Source of the DNA: CAVORB01 sp963698495
Lineage (GTDB): Bacteria; Pseudomonadota; Gammaproteobacteria; Chromatiales; Chromatiaceae
Assembly: GCA_963698495.1 (NCBI GenBank)
Contig: CAVORB010000016.1
Span: 124,001 to 188,000 of the forward strand
DNA: 64,000 nucleotides
Direction of reading: 5' to 3'
This document shows positions 7,803 to 16,540 of the stretch, one piece after another (the first letter of the stretch is position 1; each line of letters opens with the position of its first letter). The translations under genes were made by a program, and so were the position numbers. The notes beneath the pieces are model-generated. The model had not been told where the DNA came from. It ran no database searches and worked only from the letters and a program-made list of their open reading frames with translations.

Positions 7803-9371
7803 ATGAGCAGCAGGCTCGATGCGCCAGATAGCATTCCGAGCGCCTTTCGCGCCACGGCGAGGAAGCTTGCGGAACAGCCGGCGATGCTCGGTGCTGGAGG
7901 TGAGTGGACCTTCGCGAGGCTGGATCGGGACTCGGACAGCCTCGCGGCGGGTCTCCATCGGCTCGGCATTGTGCCCGGCGCTCGCGTCGGGCTCTACTGC
8001 CCGAATTCGCCCGAGTTCGCTTCGGTTTATCTGGCGATCCTCAAGGCCGGCGCCGTGGTGGTTCCGATCAATGTGATGCTGAACCCGAAAGAGGTCGCCT
8101 TCATTCTGGAGGACGCGGGCGCGAGTGGGCTGTTCTATCACGCTGCCTTCGCGGATGCGGCGGCACGGGTGCGGGGGGCGGCATCTGGACTTGAGCTCGC
8201 GGTTTGCATCGGAGACGGTCCGGGAGAAGACCCCTCTCTGGCAGAGGTCGCGGTGCCGGGCGGTCGGCCGCCGGAGCTCTCAAACGAGCCGGGTCGGGAC
8301 CTGGCGGCGATTCTCTACACATCGGGTACGACGGGCCGACCCAAGGGGGCGATGCTCACCCACCGCAACCTGATGTCGAATACCGCAAGTGTCATGCAGG
8401 CGCTGGAGCTCATGCCCGGGCGCGATCGGATGCTGGTGGTCCTGCCCATGTTCCACGCCTTCGCGGCAACCGTGGGCATGTTGACTCCGCTGGTGCACGG
8501 CCTGACCCTGGTGATCGCCGAGCGGTTTGAGCCGAGGGTGGTGAGTGCCGCCATCGCCGAGCATGGCGCTACCGTCTTCCTCGGGGTGCCCAGCATGTAC
8601 AGTCTCCTGTTGCGGTTGGAGGAAGCGGATCTCGCCATTTGGAAATCAGTGCGCTTCTGCGTTTCCGGGGGTGCGGCCATGCCCGGGGCGGTTATGGCGG
8701 CCTTCGAGAAGCGTTTCGGGATACCGATCCTGGAGGGTGACGGCCCCACCGAGTGCTCCCCGGTGACCTGCGTGAATCCCTTGTCGGGAACGCGCAAGCC
8801 GGGCTCCGTGGGTCGGCCTGTGCCCGGGGTCGAGATGCGGATCACTGGTCCCGACGGCGAAACGCTCACTGACGGGGCGCACGGCGAGGTGTGCGTGCGC
8901 GGACCGAACGTGATGCAGGGCTACTGGCGGCAGCCGGAGGAGACCGACAAGAGTTTCTTCGACGACTGGTTCCGCACCGGGGACCTGGGCTACCGGGACG
9001 CCGACGGCTACTTCTTCCTCGTGGATCGCATCAAGGACCTGATCATCACCAATGGCATGAATGTCTATCCGCGCGTGATCGAGGAGACCCTGTATCGCCA
9101 TCCGGCCGTGGCCGAGGCCGCGGTCGTGGGCGAGCCTCATGCCCTTCACGGAGAGATCCCCATCGCTTACGTGGTGCCGAAACCGGGCGTGCGCGCCGAT
9201 GCCCGGGAGCTGCGTGACTGGTGCAAGGAGCACCTCGGACGACATGAGGTCCCGCGGCGGGTCGTGCTGCGGGAATCCCTGCCCAGGAATGCCGCGGGCA
9301 AGGTGCTGAAGCGGGAGTTGCGGCTACACGGAGAGTTGGAGCGGGGGGTGGACAGCCGGGACAAGGTTTGA
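7803..9371 (+). CDS. AMP-dependent synthetase/ligase, long-chain acyl-CoA synthetase-like
   Basis: A 522-residue ANL-family adenylating enzyme. It shows the P-loop YTSGTTGRPKGAMLTH, the acyl-binding/adenine region ILEGDGPTECSP, the hinge FRTGDLG followed by the A8 loop DRIKDLIITNGMNVYP, and the A10 lysine in NAAGKVLKREL. These enzymes activate a carboxylate as acyl-AMP and pass it to CoA. The sequence resembles long-chain fatty acid-CoA ligases, but the exact acid cannot be read. The ATG at 7803 was chosen because it follows a clean family N-terminus (MSSRLDAPDSIPSAFRATA) and the upstream frame is unrelated. It stands alone between oxyR/rubrerythrin and the tig operon. Confidence 0.88.
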   Translation: MSSRLDAPDSIPSAFRATARKLAEQPAMLGAGGEWTFARLDRDSDSLAAGLHRLGIVPGARVGLYCPNSPEFASVYLAILKAGAVVVPINVMLNPKEVAFILEDAGASGLFYHAAFADAAARVRGAASGLELAVCIGDGPGEDPSLAEVAVPGGRPPELSNEPGRDLAAILYTSGTTGRPKGAMLTHRNLMSNTASVMQALELMPGRDRMLVVLPMFHAFAATVGMLTPLVHGLTLVIAERFEPRVVSAAIAEHGATVFLGVPSMYSLLLRLEEADLAIWKSVRFCVSGGAAMPGAVMAAFEKRFGIPILEGDGPTECSPVTCVNPLSGTRKPGSVGRPVPGVEMRITGPDGETLTDGAHGEVCVRGPNVMQGYWRQPEETDKSFFDDWFRTGDLGYRDADGYFFLVDRIKDLIITNGMNVYPRVIEETLYRHPAVAEAAVVGEPHALHGEIPIAYVVPKPGVRADARELRDWCKEHLGRHEVPRRVVLRESLPRNAAGKVLKRELRLHGELERGVDSRDKV

Positions 9372-9389
9372 CCTGTCCAGTCGTCGAAG

Positions 9390-9418
9390 TTGGAAGCGGG
9401 CGAGCGGGAAGCTATACT
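9390..9418 (+). promoter_or_regulatory. sigma70-like promoter for tig
   Basis: TTGGAA (9390-9395) and TATACT (9413-9418) are spaced by 17 bases, about 190 bases before the tig ATG. This gives a long leader with a small GC hairpin (9451-9465). Confidence 0.6.
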
Positions 9419-9612
9419 GAGCGGCTTCCCAGTTGACCGGTTGGTTTCCGCCGCCCGACGGGCGGGCTGAAATGACATCCGTTTGACGATAGGGGTGCGT
9501 CGGGTGTCTTTTTTCTCGCCCTAGCCGCGAGCAGGACGATCCCCGATAGATTAAGGGCCCGCATGGTTTGTTGCTTCGGCGGGTGGCGCTACTGTTGAGA
9601 GATTACGAGACG

Positions 9613-10908
9613 ATGCACGTATCAGTGGAAAGCGGAGACGGGCTCGAGCGGCGCATGACCGTTGGTCTGCGGTCGGAGCAGATCGAGGCGGAGGTTGAAA
9701 AGCGACTGAAGAGCTTTGCCCGCTCGGCGAGGCTTCCGGGATTCCGTCCCGGGAAGGTTCCCGTCAAGATCCTGCGTCAGCGCTATGGTGAGCAGCTCAC
9801 CCAAGAGGTCTTTGGCGACCTGGTGCAGTCGAGTTTCGGCGAGGCCGTGAGCCAGGAGAGCCTGCGACCTGCGGGTCCCCCGCGCGTTGAGCCGAGCATC
9901 GACAAGGAACAGAAGCGTTACGCCTATACCGCAGTGTTCGAGGTTCTGCCGCAGTTCGAGCTCGCTGCGCTGGAAGGCAAGGTCGTCAAGCGCCCCACGG
10001 CCGAGGTCACCGATGGCGACCTGGATGACATGATCGAGAAGCTGCGCAGACAGCGTAAGACCTGGCTCCCGGTCGAGCGCCCGGCGCAGGAAGGAGATCG
10101 CGTCACCGTCGCGTTCACCGGGAGCATCGATGGCGAGCCCTTCGAGGGCGGAACCGCTGCCGACGCTGACATCGAGCTCGGCAGCGGGCGGATGATTCCA
10201 GGCTTCGAAGAGGGCCTGGTTGGGGCGGGGGCAGGCGAGGAGAAGACCCTGGAGCTGAGTTTCCCGGAGGACTATCACGCCGAGCATCTCAAGGGTAAGC
10301 CGGTTACCTTCGAGGTCAGGATAAAGGCCGTTTCGGAGCCGAAGCTGCCCGAGATCGATGCCGAGTTCGCCCGCGCGTTCGGCGTCGAGGACGGGGATGT
10401 CGAACGCTTTCGCCAAGACGTACGGGCAAACATGGAGCGGGAGCTCAAGCAGCGCCTGCAAGCGCGTATAAAGAACCAGGTCATGGACCTGTTGATCGAG
10501 GCCAACGCGATCGATCTCCCGCGCGTGCTGATCAAGGAGGAAATCAAGTCCTTGAAAGAGCAGGCCCGCCAGAACATCGGTGGCGGACGGTTCGAGCTGC
10601 CCGACGAGATGTTCGAGGCCTCGGCGCGCCGGCGTGTGGCCCTCGGTCTCATCATTGCGGAACTGGTCAAGGTCAACGACATCAGAGTCGATAGCGACCG
10701 GGTGCGCTCGGTGGTGGAGGATATGGCATCCACCTACGAGGAGCCGCAGGAAGTGATCGACTACTACTACAGCAACAAGGCGCGCCTGCAGCCGCTGGAG
10801 TCCCTTACCCTGGAGGATCAGGTAGTCGACTGGGTGCTGGATCGCGTTACCGTGGAAGACGAGCCGAGCAGCTTCCAGCAGCTGACCAATCCCGCCCACG
10901 AGAGCTGA
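9613..10908 (+). CDS. tig: trigger factor, ribosome-associated chaperone and prolyl isomerase
   Basis: A 431-residue protein with the three trigger factor domains. The N-terminal ribosome-binding part carries the signature PGFRPGKVPVKILRQRYG. The central FKBP-type prolyl isomerase lies around residues 160-245 (GDRVTVAFTGSIDGEPFEGG, IELGSGRMIPGFEEGLVG). The long helical C-terminal chaperone arm follows. It binds nascent chains at the ribosome exit. The ATG at 9613 gives MHVSVESGDGLERRMTVGL, the family start. It opens the tig-clpP-clpX-lon gene order common in Gammaproteobacteria; clpP follows after 51 bases. Confidence 0.96.
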   Translation: MHVSVESGDGLERRMTVGLRSEQIEAEVEKRLKSFARSARLPGFRPGKVPVKILRQRYGEQLTQEVFGDLVQSSFGEAVSQESLRPAGPPRVEPSIDKEQKRYAYTAVFEVLPQFELAALEGKVVKRPTAEVTDGDLDDMIEKLRRQRKTWLPVERPAQEGDRVTVAFTGSIDGEPFEGGTAADADIELGSGRMIPGFEEGLVGAGAGEEKTLELSFPEDYHAEHLKGKPVTFEVRIKAVSEPKLPEIDAEFARAFGVEDGDVERFRQDVRANMERELKQRLQARIKNQVMDLLIEANAIDLPRVLIKEEIKSLKEQARQNIGGGRFELPDEMFEASARRRVALGLIIAELVKVNDIRVDSDRVRSVVEDMASTYEEPQEVIDYYYSNKARLQPLESLTLEDQVVDWVLDRVTVEDEPSSFQQLTNPAHES

Positions 10909-10959
10909 TCGCGACCAGCCCGGTCGCTGACGGCAGACCCACGAACAGGCCAGTTAATT

Positions 10960-11601
10960 ATGAGCAAGATTTTCGATTCCGGAGACTGGGACCCGAAGGC
11001 GTTGGGTCTGGTGCCGATCGTCGTCGAGCAGACCGCGCGCGGCGAGCGCTCGTTCGACATCTACTCGCGCCTGCTCAAGGAGCGTGTGATCTTTCTGGTC
11101 GGTCCGGTAGAAGACCACATGGCCAATCTTGTCGTCGCGCAGCTGCTGTTTCTGGAATCGGAGAACCCGGACAAGGACATACACCTCTACATCAATTCCC
11201 CCGGTGGGTCCGTCACGGCGGGACTGGCGATCTACGACACCATGCGCTTCATCCGGCCAGACGTCAGCACCATGTGCATCGGTCAGGCGGCCAGCATGGG
11301 CGCCCTGCTACTCGCGGGCGGTGCGTCCGGCAAGCGGTACTGCCTGCCGCACTCGCGCATGATGATTCATCAGCCCCTGGGTGGTTTTCAGGGCCAGGCG
11401 ACCGATGTAGACATCCACGCGCGCGAGATACTCAAGATCCGCGATCAACTGAACCACATCCTGTCGCGTCATACCGGGCAGCCGGTGGAAAAGGTGGCCC
11501 AGGACACGGAGCGTGACCGCTTCCTGGGGGGAGACGAGGCGGTGACCTACGGACTGATCGACAAGGTGCTCGAGCAACGGGCGCCGGCAGCAGCGGGCTG
11601 A
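10960..11601 (+). CDS. clpP: ATP-dependent Clp protease proteolytic subunit ClpP
   Basis: A 213-residue serine protease subunit. The catalytic serine is S112 in GQAASMGALLL and the histidine is H137 in SRMMIHQPLGG. The aspartate lies in the TERDRFLG region, and the substrate groove motif LYINSPGGSVTAG is present. Fourteen copies form the chamber that degrades proteins unfolded by ClpX or ClpA in the cytoplasm. The N-terminal segment before LVPIVVEQT probably includes a propeptide, as in E. coli ClpP. It lies between tig and clpX. Confidence 0.97.
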   Translation: MSKIFDSGDWDPKALGLVPIVVEQTARGERSFDIYSRLLKERVIFLVGPVEDHMANLVVAQLLFLESENPDKDIHLYINSPGGSVTAGLAIYDTMRFIRPDVSTMCIGQAASMGALLLAGGASGKRYCLPHSRMMIHQPLGGFQGQATDVDIHAREILKIRDQLNHILSRHTGQPVEKVAQDTERDRFLGGDEAVTYGLIDKVLEQRAPAAAG

Positions 11602-11719
11602 GTCCACGGCGGGCGCCGTGATCGGCCCGGCCTGCCATCGAGGGGGCTCGCAAAGGCTTGCAGCTCCCTCTCAGACCGCCCGATGCGGCTACTGGAGCGC
11701 GCTTCGGCGCGTCGCTGGC

Positions 11720-11747
11720 TTGCCATATCCCGGCAAACCGTTATGAT
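11720..11747 (+). promoter_or_regulatory. sigma70-like promoter for clpX
   Basis: TTGCCA (11720-11725) and TATGAT (11742-11747) are spaced by 16 bases, 62 bases before the clpX ATG. The 208-base gap after clpP supports an independent start of transcription. Confidence 0.5.
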
Positions 11748-11809
11748 TACCGGCACCCCGAAAGCATCGCGCCCCCGCTGAATCCATCACCTCCGGAGAG
11801 CGATACCCC

Positions 11810-13087
11810 ATGAGTGGCAGCAACCACCACGGAAAGAGCGACGACGGCAAGCTCCTCTACTGCTCGTTCTGCGGCAAGAGTCAGCATGAGGTGCGCAAGC
11901 TGATCGCGGGGCCGTCCGTTTTTATCTGCGACGAGTGCGTCGAGCTCTGTAACGACATCATTCGTGAGGAGATGCAGGAGGGGGTCGGCGAGGCCACCAG
12001 CAAGCTGCCGAAGCCGCGGGAAATCAACCAGATCCTGGATCAGTACGTGATCGGCCAGGATCAGGCGAAGAAGGTCCTGTCGGTCGCCGTCTACAACCAC
12101 TACAAGCGACTCGAAAGCTCTGGCGCCAAGGAAGAAATCGAGATCGCCAAGAGCAACATTCTGCTCATCGGCCCCACCGGATCTGGGAAGACCTTGCTCG
12201 CGGAGACCCTGGCACGCCTGCTCAACGTGCCGTTCACGATTGCCGACGCGACGACCCTCACCGAGGCGGGCTACGTGGGCGAGGACGTCGAGAACATCAT
12301 CCAGAAGCTGCTTCAGAAGTGCGACTACGACGTCGACAAGGCGCAGACCGGCATCGTCTACATCGACGAGATCGACAAGATCTCGCGCAAGTCAGACAAC
12401 CCCTCCATCACCCGCGACGTCTCGGGAGAGGGCGTCCAGCAGGCGCTGCTCAAGCTGATCGAGGGCACCGTCGCCTCGGTACCGCCACAGGGTGGGCGCA
12501 AGCATCCGCAGCAGGAGTTTCTGCAGGTCGACACCGCCAACATCCTGTTCATCGTCGGTGGTGCCTTCGCCGGCCTGGACAAGGTGATCCGTAACCGCTC
12601 CAAGAAGGGCGGCATCGGCTTCAGCGCCGAGGTCCACAGTCAGGACAACGGCATGAAGATCGGGGAGCTGCTGAGCGGGGTTGAGCCGGAGGATCTGATC
12701 CGCTACGGCCTGATTCCCGAGTTCGTCGGGCGTCTGCCCGTCATCGCCACGCTGGAGGAGCTCGACGAGGAGGCGCTGGTCCGGATTCTCACCGAGCCGA
12801 AAAACGCCCTGATCAAGCAATACGGGCGGCTGTTCGAGATGGAGGGTTGCGAGCTCGAGCTGCGCGAGGACGCCCTGCGTTCGATCGCGAAAAAGGCGAT
12901 GGATCGCAAGACCGGTGCCCGCGGGCTACGCACCATCATGGAGCAGGTGCTGCTCGACATCATGTACGACCTGCCGTCCATGGAGAACGTCAGCAAGGTG
13001 GTGGTCGATGCGTCCGTCATCGGCGGGGAAAACGATCCCTTCGTCATTTACGACGGCGTCGACAAGCAGCTTGCCGCTTCCGACTGA
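11810..13087 (+). CDS. clpX: ATP-dependent Clp protease ATP-binding subunit ClpX
   Basis: A 425-residue AAA+ unfoldase. The N-terminal zinc-binding domain has C18, C21, C40 and C43 (CSFCGK and CDECVELC). Walker A is GPTGSGKTLLAE, Walker B is IVYIDEIDKI, and the sensor/arginine-finger region and IGF-type ClpP-contact loop (RSKKGGIGF) are present. ClpX recognises tagged substrates and threads them into ClpP. The length matches the family. It is upstream of lon with a 188-base gap. Confidence 0.97.
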   Translation: MSGSNHHGKSDDGKLLYCSFCGKSQHEVRKLIAGPSVFICDECVELCNDIIREEMQEGVGEATSKLPKPREINQILDQYVIGQDQAKKVLSVAVYNHYKRLESSGAKEEIEIAKSNILLIGPTGSGKTLLAETLARLLNVPFTIADATTLTEAGYVGEDVENIIQKLLQKCDYDVDKAQTGIVYIDEIDKISRKSDNPSITRDVSGEGVQQALLKLIEGTVASVPPQGGRKHPQQEFLQVDTANILFIVGGAFAGLDKVIRNRSKKGGIGFSAEVHSQDNGMKIGELLSGVEPEDLIRYGLIPEFVGRLPVIATLEELDEEALVRILTEPKNALIKQYGRLFEMEGCELELREDALRSIAKKAMDRKTGARGLRTIMEQVLLDIMYDLPSMENVSKVVVDASVIGGENDPFVIYDGVDKQLAASD

Positions 13088-13275
13088 ATCGGTACCGAGC
13101 TGCCGCGAGGGAACGGTGTCGGCGTTGAAGTGCGCCGCGACTGCCCTAACTTCTCTTTCCAGCACACTTTCCTCCAATACCGCTTTGCCATGACCTTACG
13201 CGACGAGGTCGCAGCCGGCCCCGTTCACGGCGTCTGCGCCTTGGGCAAGCATCACCGAGTTACCCGAAGATTTCT

Positions 13276-15741
13276 ATGGCTCAGAAAGACACTCGTAAGA
13301 CACCGATCGCCGACGGCATCCAAGAGGTGCCGGTTCTGCCCCTGCGCGACGTCGTCGTCTACCCGCACATGGTGATCCCCCTGTTCGTGGGGCGGGAGAA
13401 ATCCATCAAGGCGCTCGACAGCGCCATGGCCAACGACAAGCAGATACTGCTCGTTGCACAAAAGAGCGCGGACGTGGACGATCCCGCGGTGCAGGACTTG
13501 TACAAGGTCGGCACGCTCGCGGACATACTCCAGTTGCTCAAGCTGCCCGACGGCACGGTGAAGGTCCTGGTGGAGGGCAATCGACGTGCCCGCATCGACC
13601 GGTTCGCGACCTCCGATGACGCCTTCGTCGCCTTTATCGAGGCCCTGGATGATGCCTTGGAGGCGGATGAGCGTGAGCAGGAGGTGCTGATGCGCTCCGC
13701 CGTCACCCTGTTCGATCAGTACGTCAAGCTGAACAAGAAGGTGCCGCCCGAGGTCCTTACCTCCCTGTCGAGCATCGACGAGGCGGGCCGCCTGGCGGAC
13801 ACCATGGCCGCCCACATGTCGCTCAAGCTGGACGAGAAGCAGCGCGTCCTGGAGATGACCGACGTGCAGGGCCGGCTGGAGCACCTCATGGGGCTCATGG
13901 AGTCGGAAAACGACATCCTGCAGATGGAGAAGCGCATCCGCGGCCGCGTCAAGCGCCAGATGGAGAAGAACCAGCGCGAGTACTACCTCAACGAGCAGAT
14001 GAAGGCGATCCAGAAGGAGCTGGGCGAGCTCGATGAGGCGCCGAACGAGATCGAGGACCTCGGCAAGCGGATCGAGGAGGCCGGGATGCCGAAGGACGTC
14101 AAGGCGAAGGCGATGACCGAGTTGAACAAGCTGAAGCTGATGTCGCCGATGTCGGCAGAGGCTACGGTGGTCCGCAACTATGTCGATACGTTGGTGAGCG
14201 TCCCGTGGAAGGCCCGCAGCCGCATCCGCAACGATATCCGGGTGGCGGAGGAGGTCCTCGAGGCCGACCATCACGGCCTGGAGAAGGTCAAGGAGCGCAT
14301 CCTCGAGTACCTCGCCGTGCAGCAGCGGGTGCGCAAGCTCAAGGGGCCGATCCTGTGTCTGGTAGGGCCGCCCGGCGTTGGCAAGACCTCGCTTGGGCAG
14401 TCGATCGCCCGCGCCACGAATCGCAAGTTCGCGCGCATGTCCCTCGGCGGCGTCCGGGATGAGGCGGAGATCCGGGGGCATCGCCGCACCTACATCGGTG
14501 CGCTTCCCGGCAAGATCATTCACAATCTGTCCAAGGTCGGCTCGCGCAATCCGCTGTTCCTGCTCGACGAGATCGACAAGATGGCGATGGATTTTCGCGG
14601 TGATCCGGCCTCGGCCTTGCTGGAGGTCCTCGACCCGGAGCAGAACCACACCTTCAACGATCACTACCTGGAGGTTGACTTCGATCTCTCCGAGGTGATG
14701 TTCGTGGCCACCGCCAACACGCTGAATATACCGCCGGCGCTGCTCGATCGAATGGAGGTCATCAGGCTCTCCGGATACACCGAGGACGAGAAGGTCAGCA
14801 TCGCGGAGAAGTACCTGATTCCCAAGCAGATGAAGAACAACGGTCTCAAGGATGGCGAGATCGTCATCCGCGAGGCCGCCCTGCGGGACATCATCCGCCA
14901 CTACACTCGCGAGGCGGGCGTGCGCAACCTGGAGCGGGAGATCTCCAAGGTGTGCCGCAAGGTTGTCAAGGAGGTGCTGCTCGACAAGAAGCGCGGATCT
15001 ACGGTGACCGTGACACCCAAGGCGCTCGAAAAGTACCTGGGCGTCCAGCGTTTCCGCTACGGGCGGGCGGACGATACAGACCAGATCGGACAGGTCACGG
15101 GCTTGGCCTGGACCGAGGTCGGAGGCGAGCTGCTGCGCATCGAGTCCGCCCTGGTACCCGGCAAGGGGAAGTTCACTTATACCGGCCAGCTGGGTGAGGT
15201 GATGCAGGAATCCATCCAGGCCGCCATGACGGTGGTGCGCAGCCGCGCCGCAGCCCTCGGGATCGATCCGGATTTCCACCAGAAGTTCGATGTGCACATC
15301 CATGTTCCCGAGGGGGCGACACCGAAGGACGGCCCGAGCGCGGGCGTTGCCATGTGCACGGCCTTGGTGTCGGCCCTGACCCAGGTGCCAGTACGTTCCA
15401 ATGTCGCCATGACGGGCGAGATCACCCTTCGCGGCGAGGTCTTGCCTATCGGCGGCCTGAAGGAGAAGTTGCTCGCGGCTCACCGCGGGGGCATCGACAC
15501 GGTCCTGATACCGCACGAGAACGAGCGCGATCTGGTTGAAATACCGAAGAACATCAAACAAAACTTGATGATCAAGCCGGTGCGCTGGATCGATGAGGTT
15601 CTGGAGCTGGCCCTTGCCGATAGCCCGGACATCATCGCGAACTCGCCGGACGAAGAGGGCGCGGCGGAAGGACCCGAGGAGCCCGCCGCGGCGCCTAAAC
15701 CGGAGAAGAAGAAGAGAACGGGTGTGCGGACACACCATTGA
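13276..15741 (+). CDS. lon: ATP-dependent protease Lon with a C-terminal tail
   Basis: An 821-residue LonA protease. It has the N-terminal LON substrate domain (PVLPLRDVVVYPHMVIPLFVG), the AAA+ domain with Walker A GPPGVGKTSLGQ and Walker B LFLLDEIDKM, and the peptidase domain with the catalytic dyad S688 (PKDGPSAG) and K731 (GGLKEKLLAA). Lon degrades misfolded and short-lived regulatory proteins. The canonical protein ends about residue 780. Here a further 40 residues, rich in Glu, Pro, Ala and Lys, extend the C-terminus. The flanking clpX and hupB are the usual neighbours. Confidence 0.97.
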   Translation: MAQKDTRKTPIADGIQEVPVLPLRDVVVYPHMVIPLFVGREKSIKALDSAMANDKQILLVAQKSADVDDPAVQDLYKVGTLADILQLLKLPDGTVKVLVEGNRRARIDRFATSDDAFVAFIEALDDALEADEREQEVLMRSAVTLFDQYVKLNKKVPPEVLTSLSSIDEAGRLADTMAAHMSLKLDEKQRVLEMTDVQGRLEHLMGLMESENDILQMEKRIRGRVKRQMEKNQREYYLNEQMKAIQKELGELDEAPNEIEDLGKRIEEAGMPKDVKAKAMTELNKLKLMSPMSAEATVVRNYVDTLVSVPWKARSRIRNDIRVAEEVLEADHHGLEKVKERILEYLAVQQRVRKLKGPILCLVGPPGVGKTSLGQSIARATNRKFARMSLGGVRDEAEIRGHRRTYIGALPGKIIHNLSKVGSRNPLFLLDEIDKMAMDFRGDPASALLEVLDPEQNHTFNDHYLEVDFDLSEVMFVATANTLNIPPALLDRMEVIRLSGYTEDEKVSIAEKYLIPKQMKNNGLKDGEIVIREAALRDIIRHYTREAGVRNLEREISKVCRKVVKEVLLDKKRGSTVTVTPKALEKYLGVQRFRYGRADDTDQIGQVTGLAWTEVGGELLRIESALVPGKGKFTYTGQLGEVMQESIQAAMTVVRSRAAALGIDPDFHQKFDVHIHVPEGATPKDGPSAGVAMCTALVSALTQVPVRSNVAMTGEITLRGEVLPIGGLKEKLLAAHRGGIDTVLIPHENERDLVEIPKNIKQNLMIKPVRWIDEVLELALADSPDIIANSPDEEGAAEGPEEPAAAPKPEKKKRTGVRTHH

Positions 15742-15902
15742 GTCCGGCGGCATCGTATTGGCATGCAATGTGCCCACTCGACGTCGAGATTGTGCGAGAT
15801 CGGCAAGGTCGAGATATTGATGTCACGATGTTGTTACCTGGGCGCCTATCCGTTATGGTTTCAGCTCCTCATTCCGCCACCGGTTGCGCGGCATGGGGCC
15901 GC

Positions 15903-15931
15903 TTGACAGCATTTGGCGCGGTAGTTATAAA
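15903..15931 (+). promoter_or_regulatory. near-consensus sigma70 promoter of hupB
   Basis: A perfect TTGACA (15903-15908) is followed after 17 bases by TATAAA (15926-15931), about 80 bases before the hupB ATG. The strong ribosome site AAAGGGGGAAGA precedes the start. This suggests high expression. Confidence 0.75.
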
Positions 15932-16012
15932 CCCGGTGGTACTAAGGCATGGGTCGGGGATGTTTCCAAACCGCGTGAGGGAAACACCTTAGTTTTTTAC
16001 AAAGGGGGAAGA

Positions 16013-16285
16013 ATGAACAAATCGGATCTTATCGAAGCAATGGCGGAAGCGGCAGACATCTCCAAATCAGCGGCCGGGCGGGCGCTGGACGCTATGACCG
16101 ATGCCGTGGCGGTTGCGCTCAAGAATGGCGACAACGTGTCACTGATCGGGTTCGGCACCTTCTCAGTGAAGTCGCGTGCCGCACGCACGGGCCGCAACCC
16201 TCAGACGGGGGCGAGCATCCAGATCTCCGCCTCCAAGATCCCATCGTTCAAGGCTGGCAAGGCACTGAAGGACGCTGTACAATAA
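16013..16285 (+). CDS. hupB: DNA-binding protein HU-beta
   Basis: A 90-residue histone-like protein starting MNKSDLIEAMAEAADISKSA. It contains the HU signature IGFGTFSVKSRAARTGRNPQTG, which forms the DNA-embracing arm, and the C-terminal helix FKAGKALKDAV. HU dimers bend and compact DNA. The ATG at 16013 with a strong purine-rich ribosome site gives the exact family length; upstream codons in frame are unrelated. It follows lon as in other Gammaproteobacteria and sits immediately upstream of two tRNA genes. Confidence 0.96.
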   Translation: MNKSDLIEAMAEAADISKSAAGRALDAMTDAVAVALKNGDNVSLIGFGTFSVKSRAARTGRNPQTGASIQISASKIPSFKAGKALKDAVQ

Positions 16286-16298
16286 TCGTCTGCCTTCG

Positions 16299-16374
16299 GG
16301 GTGCTTAGCTCAGCTGGGAGAGCATCGCCCTTACAAGGCGAGGGTCGCAGGTTCGATCCCTGCAGCACCCACCA
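16299..16374 (+). tRNA. tRNA-Val (anticodon TAC)
   Basis: The acceptor arms GGGTGCT and AGCACCC pair. The D-arm GCTCAGCTGGGAGAGC, the anticodon loop with TAC at 16332-16334, the T-loop GGTTCGATCC and an encoded CCA end are all present. Length is 76. It starts 13 bases after the hupB stop, so it may be processed from a hupB read-through transcript. Confidence 0.96.
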
Positions 16375-16383
16375 AGAGAACAC

Positions 16384-16460
16384 GGAGTGGTAGTTCAGTT
16401 GGTTAGAATACCGGCCTGTCACGCCGGGGGTCGCGGGTTCGAGTCCCGTCCACTCCGCCA
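16384..16460 (+). tRNA. tRNA-Asp (anticodon GTC)
   Basis: The acceptor arms GGAGTGG and CCACTCC pair, with discriminator G and encoded CCA. The anticodon GTC is at 16418-16420 within CCGGCCTGTCACGCCGG. Length is 77. It lies nine bases after tRNA-Val, so the two are almost certainly one transcript. Confidence 0.96.
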
Positions 16461-16472
16461 CTATTGACTGAT

Positions 16473-16505
16473 CGGGGTATCCCTCGCGGGATGCCCCGTT
16501 TTCAT
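16473..16505 (+). terminator. rho-independent terminator after the tRNA pair
   Basis: The stem CGGGG-T-ATCCC with GGGAT-G-CCCCG is followed by TTTTCATTTCT. It closes the hupB/tRNA unit just before ppiD. Confidence 0.85.
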
Positions 16506-16540
16506 TTCTGCCTCCTCTTAAGCCGTTACGAAACGAAACC

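Noticed and set aside
13252..15777. Very long open frame on the strand opposite lon
   Set aside because: It exactly mirrors lon. High GC and the codon pattern of the real gene remove stop codons from the opposite strand. No ribosome site or family similarity was seen.
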